The notes under the pieces were generated by a model. That model made no database searches and was not told where the DNA came from. It saw only the letters and a list, made by a program, of their open reading frames with translations. Both the position numbers and the translations under genes were made by a program. A stretch of 55,994 bases of DNA from JALXCH01 sp964495805 (GTDB lineage Bacteria > Calditrichota > Calditrichia > RBG-13-44-9): NCBI GenBank assembly GCA_964495805.1, contig CAZBWV010000021.1:1-55994 (forward strand), in the 5' to 3' direction. Shown piece by piece: positions 15,212-25,005 of this stretch. Within the stretch, counting starts at the first letter, position 1; the number at the start of each line of letters is the position of its first letter.

Positions 15212-17905
15212 TTACCGGAAGCGGATCAAAGCTCCCACACGGATTAACCGGGGAGGCCCGGCATCACTGGGATCGTGTACATAATCCGTACCGGAAGCTA
15301 ACAGATGGAGTTTACCGGTATCCCATAGCCGACCGGTAAACGGTTGCACCCGTAGTGCATTGAGTTTGTCGAACAGATTGGTGATTTCGGTAAACACGCC
15401 AAGGTCTGTCTGATGCCAGCGCCAGCGTTTTTCCAGCCGCAGGTCCACTGTGCCGGTCCAGGGCTGCCGGGCAGAATTGGGCTCGATGAACAGCGTGGGA
15501 TCATCCGTGCGCGGCGTGTAGGGTAATCCGGAGGCATATTGCACGATGATGTTTAGATTCAGGTCGGAAAGCAGTGCTTTCTCCCAGAAACCGGCTCCAG
15601 AGCGTGTGGGGTAAGTCAACGTAGCGCTGGCGTTTATCACATGCCGACGGTCGAAATCCAGCGGATACTCCCGATGGACCTCCTCCATTCCGTAATAAGC
15701 GTTGTACGCCTGCTGGGTGGGGAAGGAGTTGTTCCCCGTGGCGACGGAATAGGTATAGTTTACCACCAGATTCATGTAACGCGATTTGCGGTATCGCCAG
15801 GAAAAATCGATGCCTTTCACGCTTCCGTAATCGATATTGGTAAATACGGAATACTTGTAAATGAGCTGTTTGCGGTAGTAATGGGTCCCCAGCAAATTCT
15901 CCAGGTCTTTGTAATAAGCGGTAATTTCCAGAGCGCTGTTTTCCCCCACCATGATTTTCAGGCCACTCTCGTAGGAAACTGTTTTTTGTGGCTTTACACC
16001 GGGATTTCCCACAATGACGAATGCTTCTTTAGCCATGTTCTCGGGGTTCTGGTACAGTAAGTTGGTAAAAATATCGGCATAATTGGGGAATTTAAAGAAG
16101 TGACCGTACGAAAAGTGAAAAACAGTGGTTTCGGTGATGGGGAAAGCCATTCCCAGACGGGGACTTAACTGATAGCGCGGTGGTGTGTCCACCAGGCGGG
16201 AGAGTGGGTCGTCAATGTGTTCCCACTTGCGGGCGTTTACATCCACGTAATCCAGCCGTAAACCGGCATTGATGATGATGTAATCGTATTCCATCTTATC
16301 CTGCAGGTACACCGCCCCCTCCACCGGCTGTTTGTCGAATGTGATGGTGCGATTGGCACCGCCTTCGTCCGGCCAGGGTTCCAGCCGCTTATAAGAGTAC
16401 AGATCGTTGTATTTTACTTCGAAACCGGTTTTAAACTCATGGTGGATGCCGTACTGGTAATTCAAATCGCCTTTGATTGAATACGTTTGCGAACGGGTGT
16501 GCAGATACAGGTCTTCGTTCCCCCGAATGTAAAATTCCAGTTCGTTGTCCCGCTCACCTTTGCGATACTCGGTGTCCGGGTCCTTGAACCGATTGTGTTG
16601 CCAGTCCCATACCCCATACGTACTTCGCTGGTCTGCATAGGAGAGATTAAGGGTATAAAACAGGTTGCGTGAAATGGTGTGGGTAATGTTCAGAATATGT
16701 CGGCGCTGGTCGATGTTGTTCAGAGCGTGATTTTCCGGCAGATACTTCCAGGCGTGGCTGTACACCTGAAAGATTCGGTTGCTGTAATTTTCGGTAAAGT
16801 GCATTTTCAGCCGGGGAGAGGCAAAGAATGTAAGTTTGGCAAAGTAACTGCGGTCCAGATGAAATCCGTGGGGAAGGTGGGAATCTCGATTCCCGTATTT
16901 GCCGGAAAGGAAAAACGCCAATTTATGGAGTCCGGGAATGGGACCGCTAAAGGAACCCTGGAACTGGCCGGGAAAGGACAGAAGTGTGGGGTATCCCTGA
17001 AACGGTTGAGAAGGTGGAGAGAAAATTAGTCGTTCACCGGTATCAGCATTGACCACCGGATTTTTATCCTCCACCAGTGCATTTTTCCGGCGGTAAGGGG
17101 AACGGTTCAGGTAGCCGGAAGTAAATTCAAGCTTGCCGGTATAGTGTCGGGATGGCTCTTTCGTCACGATGTTGACAATCCCGGACATCACATTTCCGTA
17201 TTCCGCATTGAATGTACCGCTAATGACCACCATCTCATCGATGGCTTCTTCGTCAATTGCCAGCCCCAGACTGGCGCCAATTTGTTGGCGACTCTGGCTG
17301 CTTTCCAGCACTTCGCTGCCAAAACCACCACGCAGGGGGTCGTCCATATACACACCATCAATCAGATAGGCAATGTCGCCGCTGCGCCCACCGCGAATGT
17401 GAATTCGTCCGGAAGCGTCTTTTACCACCCCCGCTTGGAGCGCCAGCACATCTTTAAAATCCTTTACTGGCATTTCGGTAATCATTTTGGCATCCACGTA
17501 AGCCTGGCGGGAGGTGATGTCCTTTTGCACCATGGGACGCTCAGCGGTGACCACCACCTCTTCCCCCTGAATGGCGCTTTGCTGCAGGCGAAACTGCAGG
17601 GTGGTGGTTAAATCCACCCGTACCTGTACCTGTTTCTGCACCACCGTCTGGTAGCCTAACATGGAAACCTCCACATCGTAATATCCGGGTGGCAGATTCA
17701 GGATGATGAATTCCCCCTGTTCGTTGGTAGATGCTCCGAAGTGAGTACCCACCAGCACGACATTTGCACCAGGAAGCGGATCGCCGGTGTCCCGGTCGTA
17801 CACCACACCACGGATTTTTCCTGTGGTTCCGGCAAATAGCAAATGGATCGCCAGTGTTATCAGGATGACGGATACAAGAAACACGCGATGGGTCATCGAT
17901 TTCAT
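15212..17905 (-). CDS. TonB-dependent receptor with carboxypeptidase-regulatory-like N-domain
   Basis: 897 aa. A signal peptide (residues 1-25) is followed by a CarboxypepD-reg-like beta-sandwich (about 27-105: GVVYDRDTGDPLPGANV ... GYYDVEVSMLGY). Next come a plug domain (VVVTAERPMV ... IHIRGGRSGDIAYLIDG) and a 22-strand-type barrel ending in the aromatic/Arg C-terminus LIRFR. Family role: energy-dependent uptake across the outer membrane, or, with PorV and secreted partners, handling of large substrates. ATG with AGGGGA at 5-nt spacing. First gene of the receptor/secreted/PorV set. The ligand cannot be inferred. Confidence 0.92.
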   Translation of the reverse strand: MKSMTHRVFLVSVILITLAIHLLFAGTTGKIRGVVYDRDTGDPLPGANVVLVGTHFGASTNEQGEFIILNLPPGYYDVEVSMLGYQTVVQKQVQVRVDLTTTLQFRLQQSAIQGEEVVVTAERPMVQKDITSRQAYVDAKMITEMPVKDFKDVLALQAGVVKDASGRIHIRGGRSGDIAYLIDGVYMDDPLRGGFGSEVLESSQSRQQIGASLGLAIDEEAIDEMVVISGTFNAEYGNVMSGIVNIVTKEPSRHYTGKLEFTSGYLNRSPYRRKNALVEDKNPVVNADTGERLIFSPPSQPFQGYPTLLSFPGQFQGSFSGPIPGLHKLAFFLSGKYGNRDSHLPHGFHLDRSYFAKLTFFASPRLKMHFTENYSNRIFQVYSHAWKYLPENHALNNIDQRRHILNITHTISRNLFYTLNLSYADQRSTYGVWDWQHNRFKDPDTEYRKGERDNELEFYIRGNEDLYLHTRSQTYSIKGDLNYQYGIHHEFKTGFEVKYNDLYSYKRLEPWPDEGGANRTITFDKQPVEGAVYLQDKMEYDYIIINAGLRLDYVDVNARKWEHIDDPLSRLVDTPPRYQLSPRLGMAFPITETTVFHFSYGHFFKFPNYADIFTNLLYQNPENMAKEAFVIVGNPGVKPQKTVSYESGLKIMVGENSALEITAYYKDLENLLGTHYYRKQLIYKYSVFTNIDYGSVKGIDFSWRYRKSRYMNLVVNYTYSVATGNNSFPTQQAYNAYYGMEEVHREYPLDFDRRHVINASATLTYPTRSGAGFWEKALLSDLNLNIIVQYASGLPYTPRTDDPTLFIEPNSARQPWTGTVDLRLEKRWRWHQTDLGVFTEITNLFDKLNALRVQPFTGRLWDTGKLHLLASGTDYVHDPSDAGPPRLIRVGALIRFR

Positions 17906-17993
17906 AAAAATCCCCTGAAATTAAATCTCAGGTTATGGAATCGGGTGAATCGATTCCCGCTGTTCGGAAAATACCAGTTTTTGTTGTGAACAC

Positions 17994-18033
17994 GTTTCCC
18001 CGATTCGGTTGGGCTAACGCGAATCGGGGAAAC
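17994..18033 (-). terminator. Long perfect hairpin between two minus-strand genes
   Basis: A 14-bp perfect inverted repeat pairs GTTTCCCCGATTCG at 17994-18007 with CGAATCGGGGAAAC at 18020-18033 around a 12-nt loop. It lies 18 nt past the stop of the 346-aa secreted gene and about 90 nt upstream of the TonB receptor ATG. There is no U tract after it on the minus strand. It could be a Rho-assisted end, an RNA stabiliser or an attenuator rather than a classical terminator. Confidence 0.55.
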
Positions 18034-18051
18034 CGGTGGAGATGTCGAAAA

Positions 18052-19092
18052 TTATCGAACCAGCAACATCTTGTGGGTTTGATGGAAATTCCCGGCGGTC
18101 AGGCGGTAGTAGTAGATTCCCGCAGGCACTTCGTTACCGGTATCATCCCTTCCGTCCCAGGTCACCTGGTGGAGCCCAGCCGGATAGAAGCGATTGGTTA
18201 CTTCCCGTACTTTCTGGCCCAGATTGTCGTAAATTTCAATCTGCACCTGGCTGCCCCGGGCAATTTCGAACGGAATCACCGTTGTGGGATTAAACGGATT
18301 GGGGTAATTTTGATGAAGCTGGAATTTATAGGTCAGATTAGGCCGGGGATTTTCGATGGAAGAGGCGACACTCATGACATAAATATCGTCCACAATGAGT
18401 GCCGTGGTATCATACCCCATGAAATCCAGGTAAAATGTGTAAACACCAACAAATCCCTGAGAGAACAGGGGACTGGAAGTGGTATCGCTGTACGGGCAGC
18501 CGGGAAGTTCCTGATCGTCAAAATAGAACCAGAAATTATTTCCGACCGCTTTAACAGCCAGTTTATGCCAGCCGCTGGTGGCGGGAATCCCTCCGGGAAT
18601 TTCGCTGGAACTCCAGTCTTTAATAGCCACCGGCATCGCGGGGGAATCCACCGGACGTTTGCGGAAGCGCAAACGCGGAGTCATGGAATTGAAATTGGCC
18701 AGGAACTGATAACCGGCGCTCAGTCCGCTGGAATCCACGCGAAATTCCAGCCCGTAATATTCAACACCCATAAAAGTGGGATCAATGGGCAGGAAAAATT
18801 GGGCTTCCAGATAGAAATCACCATAGTTTCCTGTTCCGGTGAAATTTTCCCCTACCTGACCGGAATCCGGGCGGTTAGTTGTCAAACGTCCCACCCAGCC
18901 ATCGCCACTGGGATTTCCGCTGAGCATATATGGTTCGATCAGTGGTGCCTGACCGCTGGTGTTAAAACCCGCATACCAGGGATTGTGGAGTATGCCATTG
19001 TCGAATGTTTCCACATAGAGTGTATCTGCACCAAATGCCGTGAAGGATAAAATGAGAACGGTGAAAATAGCGAATCGTACCAAGTGTTTCAT
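18052..19092 (-). CDS. Secreted protein with C-terminal Por-type sorting domain
   Basis: 346 aa. Signal peptide to about residue 21 (AFG-A). The body, with YVETFDNG ... FYLEAQFFLPIDP ... WHKLAVKAVGNNFWFYFDDQE, looks like a concanavalin/jelly-roll domain of the kind found in surface glycan-binding proteins. The C-terminal approximately 80 residues contain QNYPNPFNPTTVIPFEI, IEIYDNLGQKV, WDGRDDTGNEVPAGIYYYRL and a basic end, a canonical type A sorting/FlgD-like tail. Strong AAGGAGGT site before the ATG. It is the promoter-proximal gene of the minus-strand group that continues with the TonB receptor, though a long hairpin lies between them. Confidence 0.85.
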   Translation of the reverse strand: MKHLVRFAIFTVLILSFTAFGADTLYVETFDNGILHNPWYAGFNTSGQAPLIEPYMLSGNPSGDGWVGRLTTNRPDSGQVGENFTGTGNYGDFYLEAQFFLPIDPTFMGVEYYGLEFRVDSSGLSAGYQFLANFNSMTPRLRFRKRPVDSPAMPVAIKDWSSSEIPGGIPATSGWHKLAVKAVGNNFWFYFDDQELPGCPYSDTTSSPLFSQGFVGVYTFYLDFMGYDTTALIVDDIYVMSVASSIENPRPNLTYKFQLHQNYPNPFNPTTVIPFEIARGSQVQIEIYDNLGQKVREVTNRFYPAGLHQVTWDGRDDTGNEVPAGIYYYRLTAGNFHQTHKMLLVR

Positions 19093-19300
19093 GGGGACCT
19101 CCTTCTGCTATCGTTTTATCCAATATAAATGTTCCGGGTTAAATTTTCAAGTTTTTCCTGGTTGCCGGTAAAAATTTTACGAACTGAGCCATCTTTACGG
19201 TTAGAGAATGCAAAAATCAAAACAACTGCAATCTTTCTTCTTGATTTTTATAATTTTAAGTCGTAAACTATAATGAGATCGTAGCAAAAAAACGGAAGCA

Positions 19301-19837
19301 ATGAAATATCATATTCAAGATGAGCTGGACATTCATCCCACGGTGTATATCGCACCGACTGCCCGAATTTACGGAAAAGTGAAAATCGGGGCGCATTCCA
19401 GTGTCTGGGACGGGGCAGTGATTCGTGGAGACCTGGCGCCTGTTGAGATTGGAGAAAATACCAGCATTCAGGAGAGTGTGATTGTACACGTGGATACTGA
19501 TGTTCCAACCCGGATTGGCAACAATGTAACGGTGGGTCACGGAGCGGTCGTTCATGGCGCTACGATCGGTGATCATTGTATTATAGCGATTCAGTCGGCT
19601 GTTTTGAACCATGCGGTGGTCGGGGAGAATAGCATCATCGGTGCAGGTGCTATCGTTATGGAAGGGAAACAGATACCACCCAATTCGGTGGTATATGGAA
19701 TCCCGGGTAAAGTTGTCAAACAGGTGACCGATGACATGAAAAAGGCCATCGTGGAAAATGCCCGGGTTTATGTGGAATTAGCCAGAGCGTATTTAAATCG
19801 GAAAAATCCGGTCGATCAGAGTAACCGGAAAGGTTAA
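19301..19837 (+). CDS. Gamma-carbonic anhydrase-like hexapeptide-repeat protein
   Basis: 178 aa. Left-handed beta-helix hexapeptide repeats run through most of the chain (IAPTARIYGKVKIGAHSSVWDGAVIRGD pattern). Candidate zinc ligands are the His in VIVHVDTD and those in VGHGAVVHG, matching the three-His site of gamma-class carbonic anhydrases/PaaY-type proteins. Activity may be CO2 hydration or a thioesterase-like role; the family is often annotated without proof. ATG behind GGAAG. The stop is 3 nt before the hybrid kinase gene start, so the two are likely co-transcribed. Confidence 0.85.
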   Translation: MKYHIQDELDIHPTVYIAPTARIYGKVKIGAHSSVWDGAVIRGDLAPVEIGENTSIQESVIVHVDTDVPTRIGNNVTVGHGAVVHGATIGDHCIIAIQSAVLNHAVVGENSIIGAGAIVMEGKQIPPNSVVYGIPGKVVKQVTDDMKKAIVENARVYVELARAYLNRKNPVDQSNRKG

Positions 19838-19840
19838 GCC

Positions 19841-22063
19841 ATGAAGAAGGAAAAATTTTATTCATCTTTGAATATATTATTGGATAATATTGAAGGCACC
19901 AACCTATTACTGGAATATTTTGCCGATTTCAGTCGCAACATCTTCCAGGCCAGGGATTTCAAAAGTGTCATCAACATTTTTTACCAGGAATTACGCAAAA
20001 TTTATGTGAATCAGAATATTGAATTTGTGCTGTGGCATAACCATCAGAGACTGGTAAAATTTGTGTTTAGCGAAAAGGCCGGACGTGTGGTTCCCATCGA
20101 GGAGTTTACCGAACAGAATACCATTTACAATTATGTGCTGGAACAGCAGCAGGCCGTGTTAACCAACAACTATCGTCAGTTCTGCGAGAATCTGGGAGTT
20201 GAGAGCTGTCAGTTCAATGCCAGTTCCTGGATTGGGGTACCGCTGGTGGTGCGCGGAAAAGTGCTGGGAATGGTCAGCGTGTGGGACGAAAATCCCGAAC
20301 GCTACCTGCGACTTCAGGATAAGCAGTTTCTTTCTGCTGTTTCCGATATGGTTAGCTTTGCCATCGAAAACATCTATCTGTATGATTACATTGTAGAGAA
20401 AAATGGTTCCTACAAAATTTTTGAAACCATTTTACCCAAAGGAATCCAGCGAAATTCCCTGAAGAATGTCATCTCCCATTTATTAGATTCCGTGATTCAT
20501 CAATCCGGTGTTCAGTATTCCGGAATTTTTCTACGCAGTCAGTTCCATAATAAATGGCGTTTACTCAGTGAACGCTTTGATGAGAAAAATTTATCGCAGC
20601 TGGGCCTGGATTTGATGACCGGTCTGTTTAATTTGAAGGAAGAAGTGTTTAACGGACAGGAATATCTGTTCTGGCATAATCAGTTTGTTTCTCATCCACT
20701 TAATCCGGTTTTTCGAGATAGGTTGGGTAAATATGGGTTGAATTCCGCCCTGCTGGTTCCTTTCCGGGTGGATAAATCGTATTATGGTGTATGGATCGTG
20801 GCTTTCCAGCGTGCGGAGGAAGAGCTCTCGCACGAGGAATTACATCTTTATCGGTTCATCTCGTACATGCTGGTGCAGCTTATCGAAAAAAAGGCGTTGA
20901 TTGAGCGGAAGAATCGATACGAAACTTACATGAAGCACCTGGAAAGCATGAAAATTGTCGGGGAACTGGCCAGTGGTTCTGCCCATCATCTGAATAACAT
21001 CCTGAGCGTTATTTTGGGTAAGGTGCAAATGTTGCGCAAGAAAATGCGCAATTCCCCGTATATTCGCGACCTGGTAATGATTGAGAAAGCCGCACTGGAT
21101 GGTGCGAAAACGGTGAAGCGGTTACAGAGCGTGAGCGGGAAAGCAGGAGAGGGAGGCGACCGGAAACCGTTGAATATAAATGATTTGATTCAAGAAGTGG
21201 TGGAAATTGTTCGACCCCGGTTTGAGCGTGAAGCCCAGTCCCGGGGAATTACCTACGACCTGCGCCTGAACCTGGGACGCATTTATCCGGTGGTAGGGGA
21301 CGCCACTGCCTTACGGGAAGTGTTGCTGAACCTGGTCAACAATGCACTGGATGCCATGCCTGAAGGAGGGCAGCTCTCCATCCAGACAACATTGAAGGAA
21401 GATAATGTGCTTATTTTTGTGTCCGACACGGGTGTGGGTATTCCAGCCGAAGTGCAGGACCGTATTTTCGAGCCGTTTTTTACCACCAAGGGGAACAAGG
21501 GGAACGGGCTGGGGTTGAGCATTGCTGCCGAAATTATTGCCGCCCATCACGGAAAAATTTATGTGGATTCCATACCCAACAAAGGATCCATTTTTATGAT
21601 TGAATTACCAGCACTCAAGGATGAATCCCTGATCGAAGTGGAAACCACCGCTCCCATGAATCGATTCGATTATAAAGTGTTGTTAGTGGATGACGAAGGG
21701 ATTGTGCGGGAGACCCTGGCGGAAATGTTAGAAGACGAGGGGTGCGAGGTAACTGTAGCCAGCGGAGCCGAAGAGGCGCTCCTGAAATTCCGCAAATACC
21801 AGTGTGATGTGGTGCTGACAGACCTGAGCATGCCTGGCATCAACGGGTATGAGCTGGCTCAGCGAATTAAAGAAGTGAGTCCCGAAACGCCGGTGTTGCT
21901 CATTACCGGGTGGAACCAGCTGGATCGGAAATTTATGCAAGCCAACAAAGTGATTGACGGTATCATCGAAAAACCGTTCAACATGGATCAGATTCGGGAA
22001 CAATTCGCCCGGGTGCTGCGACAGAACGGGAAAATGAAAAGTGAAAAATTGCTTTCCTTTTAA
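19841..22063 (+). CDS. Soluble hybrid sensor kinase: GAF-GAF-HisKA-HATPase-REC
   Basis: 740 aa without membrane helices. Two GAF-like regions (about 30-185 and 205-350) are followed by an H-box SGSAHHLNNILSVILG with the phospho-His near residue 381. Next are an ATPase domain with N-box LVNNALDAMPEGG, G1 SDTGVGIP, F-box FEPFFTTKG and G2 GNGLGLSI, and a C-terminal receiver (LLVDDEG, phospho-Asp in LTDLSMPG near residue 660, Lys in EKPF). It senses an intracellular small-molecule or redox cue and relays phosphate to its own receiver; no separate output regulator is adjacent. It lies 3 nt after the carbonic anhydrase-like gene. Confidence 0.92.
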   Translation: MKKEKFYSSLNILLDNIEGTNLLLEYFADFSRNIFQARDFKSVINIFYQELRKIYVNQNIEFVLWHNHQRLVKFVFSEKAGRVVPIEEFTEQNTIYNYVLEQQQAVLTNNYRQFCENLGVESCQFNASSWIGVPLVVRGKVLGMVSVWDENPERYLRLQDKQFLSAVSDMVSFAIENIYLYDYIVEKNGSYKIFETILPKGIQRNSLKNVISHLLDSVIHQSGVQYSGIFLRSQFHNKWRLLSERFDEKNLSQLGLDLMTGLFNLKEEVFNGQEYLFWHNQFVSHPLNPVFRDRLGKYGLNSALLVPFRVDKSYYGVWIVAFQRAEEELSHEELHLYRFISYMLVQLIEKKALIERKNRYETYMKHLESMKIVGELASGSAHHLNNILSVILGKVQMLRKKMRNSPYIRDLVMIEKAALDGAKTVKRLQSVSGKAGEGGDRKPLNINDLIQEVVEIVRPRFEREAQSRGITYDLRLNLGRIYPVVGDATALREVLLNLVNNALDAMPEGGQLSIQTTLKEDNVLIFVSDTGVGIPAEVQDRIFEPFFTTKGNKGNGLGLSIAAEIIAAHHGKIYVDSIPNKGSIFMIELPALKDESLIEVETTAPMNRFDYKVLLVDDEGIVRETLAEMLEDEGCEVTVASGAEEALLKFRKYQCDVVLTDLSMPGINGYELAQRIKEVSPETPVLLITGWNQLDRKFMQANKVIDGIIEKPFNMDQIREQFARVLRQNGKMKSEKLLSF

Positions 22064-22128
22064 TCATACCTGCCAGCAGGATTAAATCAGTATTTTAAAA
22101 TTCATGAGGGGTGTTCAGTCGTTGGTGC

Positions 22129-23907
22129 TCAAGGAATGGAGTTTTGAAATTGTAGCTGGTACAAACGGTAATAGAGCCCCCGTTGTTTGAGCAATTCCTG
22201 ATGTGTTCCCATTTCGTATATTCGTCCCCGATGCAGCACCACAATCTGATCCATAAACTGGATGGTGGAAAGCCGGTGCGCAATGACAATGGCGGTTCGG
22301 TTTTGTAACACCACTTTCAGTGCTTCCTGAATCAGGTGCTCGGATTCGCTGTCGATGTTAGCGGTGGCTTCGTCCAGGATGAGGATTTGCGGATTGAAAG
22401 CCAGGGCGCGTGCCAGCGCCAGCAGTTGTCGCTGGCCCTGAGAGAGATTTTTGCCCCGTTCCTGAACTCTGGCGTAATATCCACCAGGCATTTGTTCAAT
22501 AAACTGATGAGCATTTACCAGCCGGGCAGCTTCCATGGCCCGCTCCTCTGAAATGGAAGGATCGTTCAGGCGAATGTTGTCCAGAATGGAGCCGGAAAAG
22601 AGAAACACTTCCTGAGGTACCTGTGCCATCAATCGTCGCAGGGAATAAAGGTCCCACTCTTTCACATCTACACCGTCCACTAAGATTTGCCCTTTCTGCA
22701 CATCATAAAATCGTCCGATTAACCGTGAAATGGTTGTCTTGCCGGCGCCTGTGTGTCCCACCAGAGCGTAACGTTTACCAGCAGGAATTAAAAGATCGAT
22801 CCCTTTTAACACCTCTTCCTGATCGTAAGTAAACCATACATTTTTAAATTCGATTCCCTGGTTAAGTCGATTGCTTTTGTATCCGTTGGTGGGCGATTTA
22901 ATCGTGGATTGAGTCTCCAGCAAACGAAAGATGCGTTCCGAAGCAGCCAGTGCGGATTGTAACACGTTATACTTTTCTGCCAGATCGCTGATGGGTCGGA
23001 AAAATCGTCGGACGTATTGAATGAAGGCAATTAAAATACCAAATGTTACCAGTTGATGGTGAATATAAAAAGCCCCCCGGTAAATGATGAGTCCCAACGC
23101 AACTGCCCCCAGAAGTTCCACCAGCGGAAAGAATACCGCGAAGTAAAAAATAGTTCGGATGTAAGATGCGGTGTACTGCCAGTTAATTTCGCGAAACAGA
23201 CGCAAATCTTCCTCTTGCCGGTTAAATAGCTGTACAATGGTCATTCCGCTGATGCGTTCCTGCAAAAAGGAATTAATGCGGGCCAGGTGACGGCGAATTT
23301 CACCGAAGAAATGCCGCACCCGTCGGCGGAACAAAAAAGATAGGAGAAGAATAAACGGCATGACCGAAAGCGTCCATAGAGCCAGACCGGCGTGAAGAGA
23401 GAACATCATCACAACAATGCCAGCGATGAGCAGGATATCACCGAAAATCATTACCAGACCCTGGGAAAAAATCTGATTCAGTGATTCCACATCGGAAGTT
23501 ACCCGGGTGATAAGCCGTCCTATGGGATTGCGGTCGAAAAATTGCTGGGGAAGATTTTGCACATGGGAGAAGATGTCCTGTCGCAGGTCCAGCATCACCC
23601 GCTGACCCACATACTGGGTTACCATCATCTGAGCATACCGAAACAGGAAGTTACCCGAAAGGACTCCCAGGAAAAGCAGGGCAATTCCATATAAGCCAGA
23701 GTAATTTCCGGTGAGAATATAGCGATCCACAGCAATTTTCGTCAGGTAGGGTCCCAGAATTTCCATGGCCATTCCGGCAATAATCAGTATCACGGCCAAT
23801 GCCATTAAATACCAGTAAGGTTTACCGTAATTCAGAAGTTTTAAAAAAAGCTGCCGATCCAGTCGAGCCGTATCGGTGGAATCCGGTGCAGTGAGCAGTC
23901 TGGGCAT
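22129..23907 (-). CDS. ABC exporter half-transporter (permease-ATPase fusion)
   Basis: 592 aa. A six-helix type I exporter transmembrane domain (about 25-330) is fused to a nucleotide-binding domain. Walker A is GHTGAGKTT, the signature NLSQGQRQLLALARAL, Walker B ILILDEATANID, and the H-loop is AHRLSTI. It resembles MsbA/multidrug/lipid A exporters and probably acts as a homodimer; substrate unknown. Its gene converges with the hybrid kinase gene. Upstream lies the second AAAATGT repeat. Confidence 0.93.
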   Translation of the reverse strand: MPRLLTAPDSTDTARLDRQLFLKLLNYGKPYWYLMALAVILIIAGMAMEILGPYLTKIAVDRYILTGNYSGLYGIALLFLGVLSGNFLFRYAQMMVTQYVGQRVMLDLRQDIFSHVQNLPQQFFDRNPIGRLITRVTSDVESLNQIFSQGLVMIFGDILLIAGIVVMMFSLHAGLALWTLSVMPFILLLSFLFRRRVRHFFGEIRRHLARINSFLQERISGMTIVQLFNRQEEDLRLFREINWQYTASYIRTIFYFAVFFPLVELLGAVALGLIIYRGAFYIHHQLVTFGILIAFIQYVRRFFRPISDLAEKYNVLQSALAASERIFRLLETQSTIKSPTNGYKSNRLNQGIEFKNVWFTYDQEEVLKGIDLLIPAGKRYALVGHTGAGKTTISRLIGRFYDVQKGQILVDGVDVKEWDLYSLRRLMAQVPQEVFLFSGSILDNIRLNDPSISEERAMEAARLVNAHQFIEQMPGGYYARVQERGKNLSQGQRQLLALARALAFNPQILILDEATANIDSESEHLIQEALKVVLQNRTAIVIAHRLSTIQFMDQIVVLHRGRIYEMGTHQELLKQRGLYYRLYQLQFQNSIP

Positions 23908-23957
23908 AGGTCTCTCATTTAATATTCAGTTAATGAGAAATGTATCATTTAAAAAAG

Positions 23958-23991
23958 AAAATGTAAAATTTAAAATGTAAAATGTGAAATG
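23958..23991. repeat. AAAATGT heptamer tandem repeat (site 2)
   Basis: Three exact AAAATGT units, one AAAATTT variant and a degenerate last unit lie about 50 nt upstream of the ABC exporter ATG. The unit matches the repeat at 10459-10492. Confidence 0.85.
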
Positions 23992-24053
23992 AATAGGAAG
24001 CTAAGCGAGATGAAGCATTAGGTAAAAATTAAAAAAGTTATTGAGGGGCGAAT

Positions 24054-24980
24054 TCATTTTCTTTGTTTCCATTTTCTGGCAAGTCGGGGTAATTCTGTTT
24101 GCACCCATTTCTTGAGTTGCTGATAATGTTCGAATTTTTGTTCATCCTGTTTAAATTGCCGGGTGTGGTGAATGCGCTTTCCGTTTTTTAACTGAACTCG
24201 ATGTACCAAATGAAGCATCTCGTGGTACATGATGCCTTCGCGAACATATTCGGGAACTTCCTGATTCCTCAAGCATCGGCTGAGCACCAACAAATTTTTG
24301 CGGTGGTTCATGTAACCCAACCGGCGGATACTGCGGTGGGGACTCCACTGAAGATTGGGCTGGGAGAGCATTCCCTGAAAATACCGTTTGTTCAGCTTCT
24401 GAAAGAGCTTGCTGAGGTACGGATCCGTTGAAACGGAAAGCGTAGGTGCAGGTGAAGGTAAATGGGACAATTCATACTTGATGAGTATCTGAGATGTCTC
24501 TGGTGGAATCGGGCGATTCGCGTAACGGTAGAAAAAATTTAATCCGAGATGGTAGAAATACTCCTCTGGAAAAGAGACTACTGCCAGAGAGGGTTGAAGA
24601 ATAAAAAAATGATGTTGCATTTCCATACGGTGAGAAATTTGTTCCGAGGCGCGAAAACGCACAAATACCTGGTTGTGGGAGAGATGTACCACTTCCCGCA
24701 GCGCCCGCTGAAATGCCTGGTGAATTTGCAGAAACAAATGATTGCGGTTTAGTAAAACATGCGACCAGCCTTCGATGTTCAGCAAAGCGGCCCGATTTTT
24801 AACGGAAAGTTGACGGATGGAAATATGGTGGTGGTTCAGCATTTTCTTCAAATAAATCGTTTTCTCAAAAAATCGTTCTCCCATAAGCTGGCGTTTTTCC
24901 GGGTTCTGCTCTTCTAACAGGAAACGAAAAAACCACCGTTCCTCCTGTACCAGGCCAGTGATTCGATAGATGCTCTGCAT
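24054..24980 (-). CDS. SprT-like zinc metalloprotease-domain protein
   Basis: 308 aa from the ATG at 24980. Longer in-frame starts to 25037 run into the terminator hairpin of the upstream gene and are rejected. The C-terminal part has LNKRYFQGML (typical of SprT-like domains) and then MYHEMLHLVHRVQ, an HEXXH zinc motif, with a further HH about 20 residues later. The N-terminal 180 residues are basic, His-rich and unfamiliar to me. SprT-like proteins are often linked to DNA-protein crosslink handling, but no function is shown here. Weak ribosome binding site (AAAAAAGA). Confidence 0.7.
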   Translation of the reverse strand: MQSIYRITGLVQEERWFFRFLLEEQNPEKRQLMGERFFEKTIYLKKMLNHHHISIRQLSVKNRAALLNIEGWSHVLLNRNHLFLQIHQAFQRALREVVHLSHNQVFVRFRASEQISHRMEMQHHFFILQPSLAVVSFPEEYFYHLGLNFFYRYANRPIPPETSQILIKYELSHLPSPAPTLSVSTDPYLSKLFQKLNKRYFQGMLSQPNLQWSPHRSIRRLGYMNHRKNLLVLSRCLRNQEVPEYVREGIMYHEMLHLVHRVQLKNGKRIHHTRQFKQDEQKFEHYQQLKKWVQTELPRLARKWKQRK

Positions 24981-25005
24981 TCTTTTTTGACAGTTGATGG
25001 GTATC

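Noticed and set aside
22058..22087. Small hairpin (TTTAATC / CCTGC / GCAGG / ATTAAA) between convergent genes as a terminator
   Set aside because: It includes the stop codon of the hybrid kinase gene, is interrupted by mismatches and has no T run; too weak to list.
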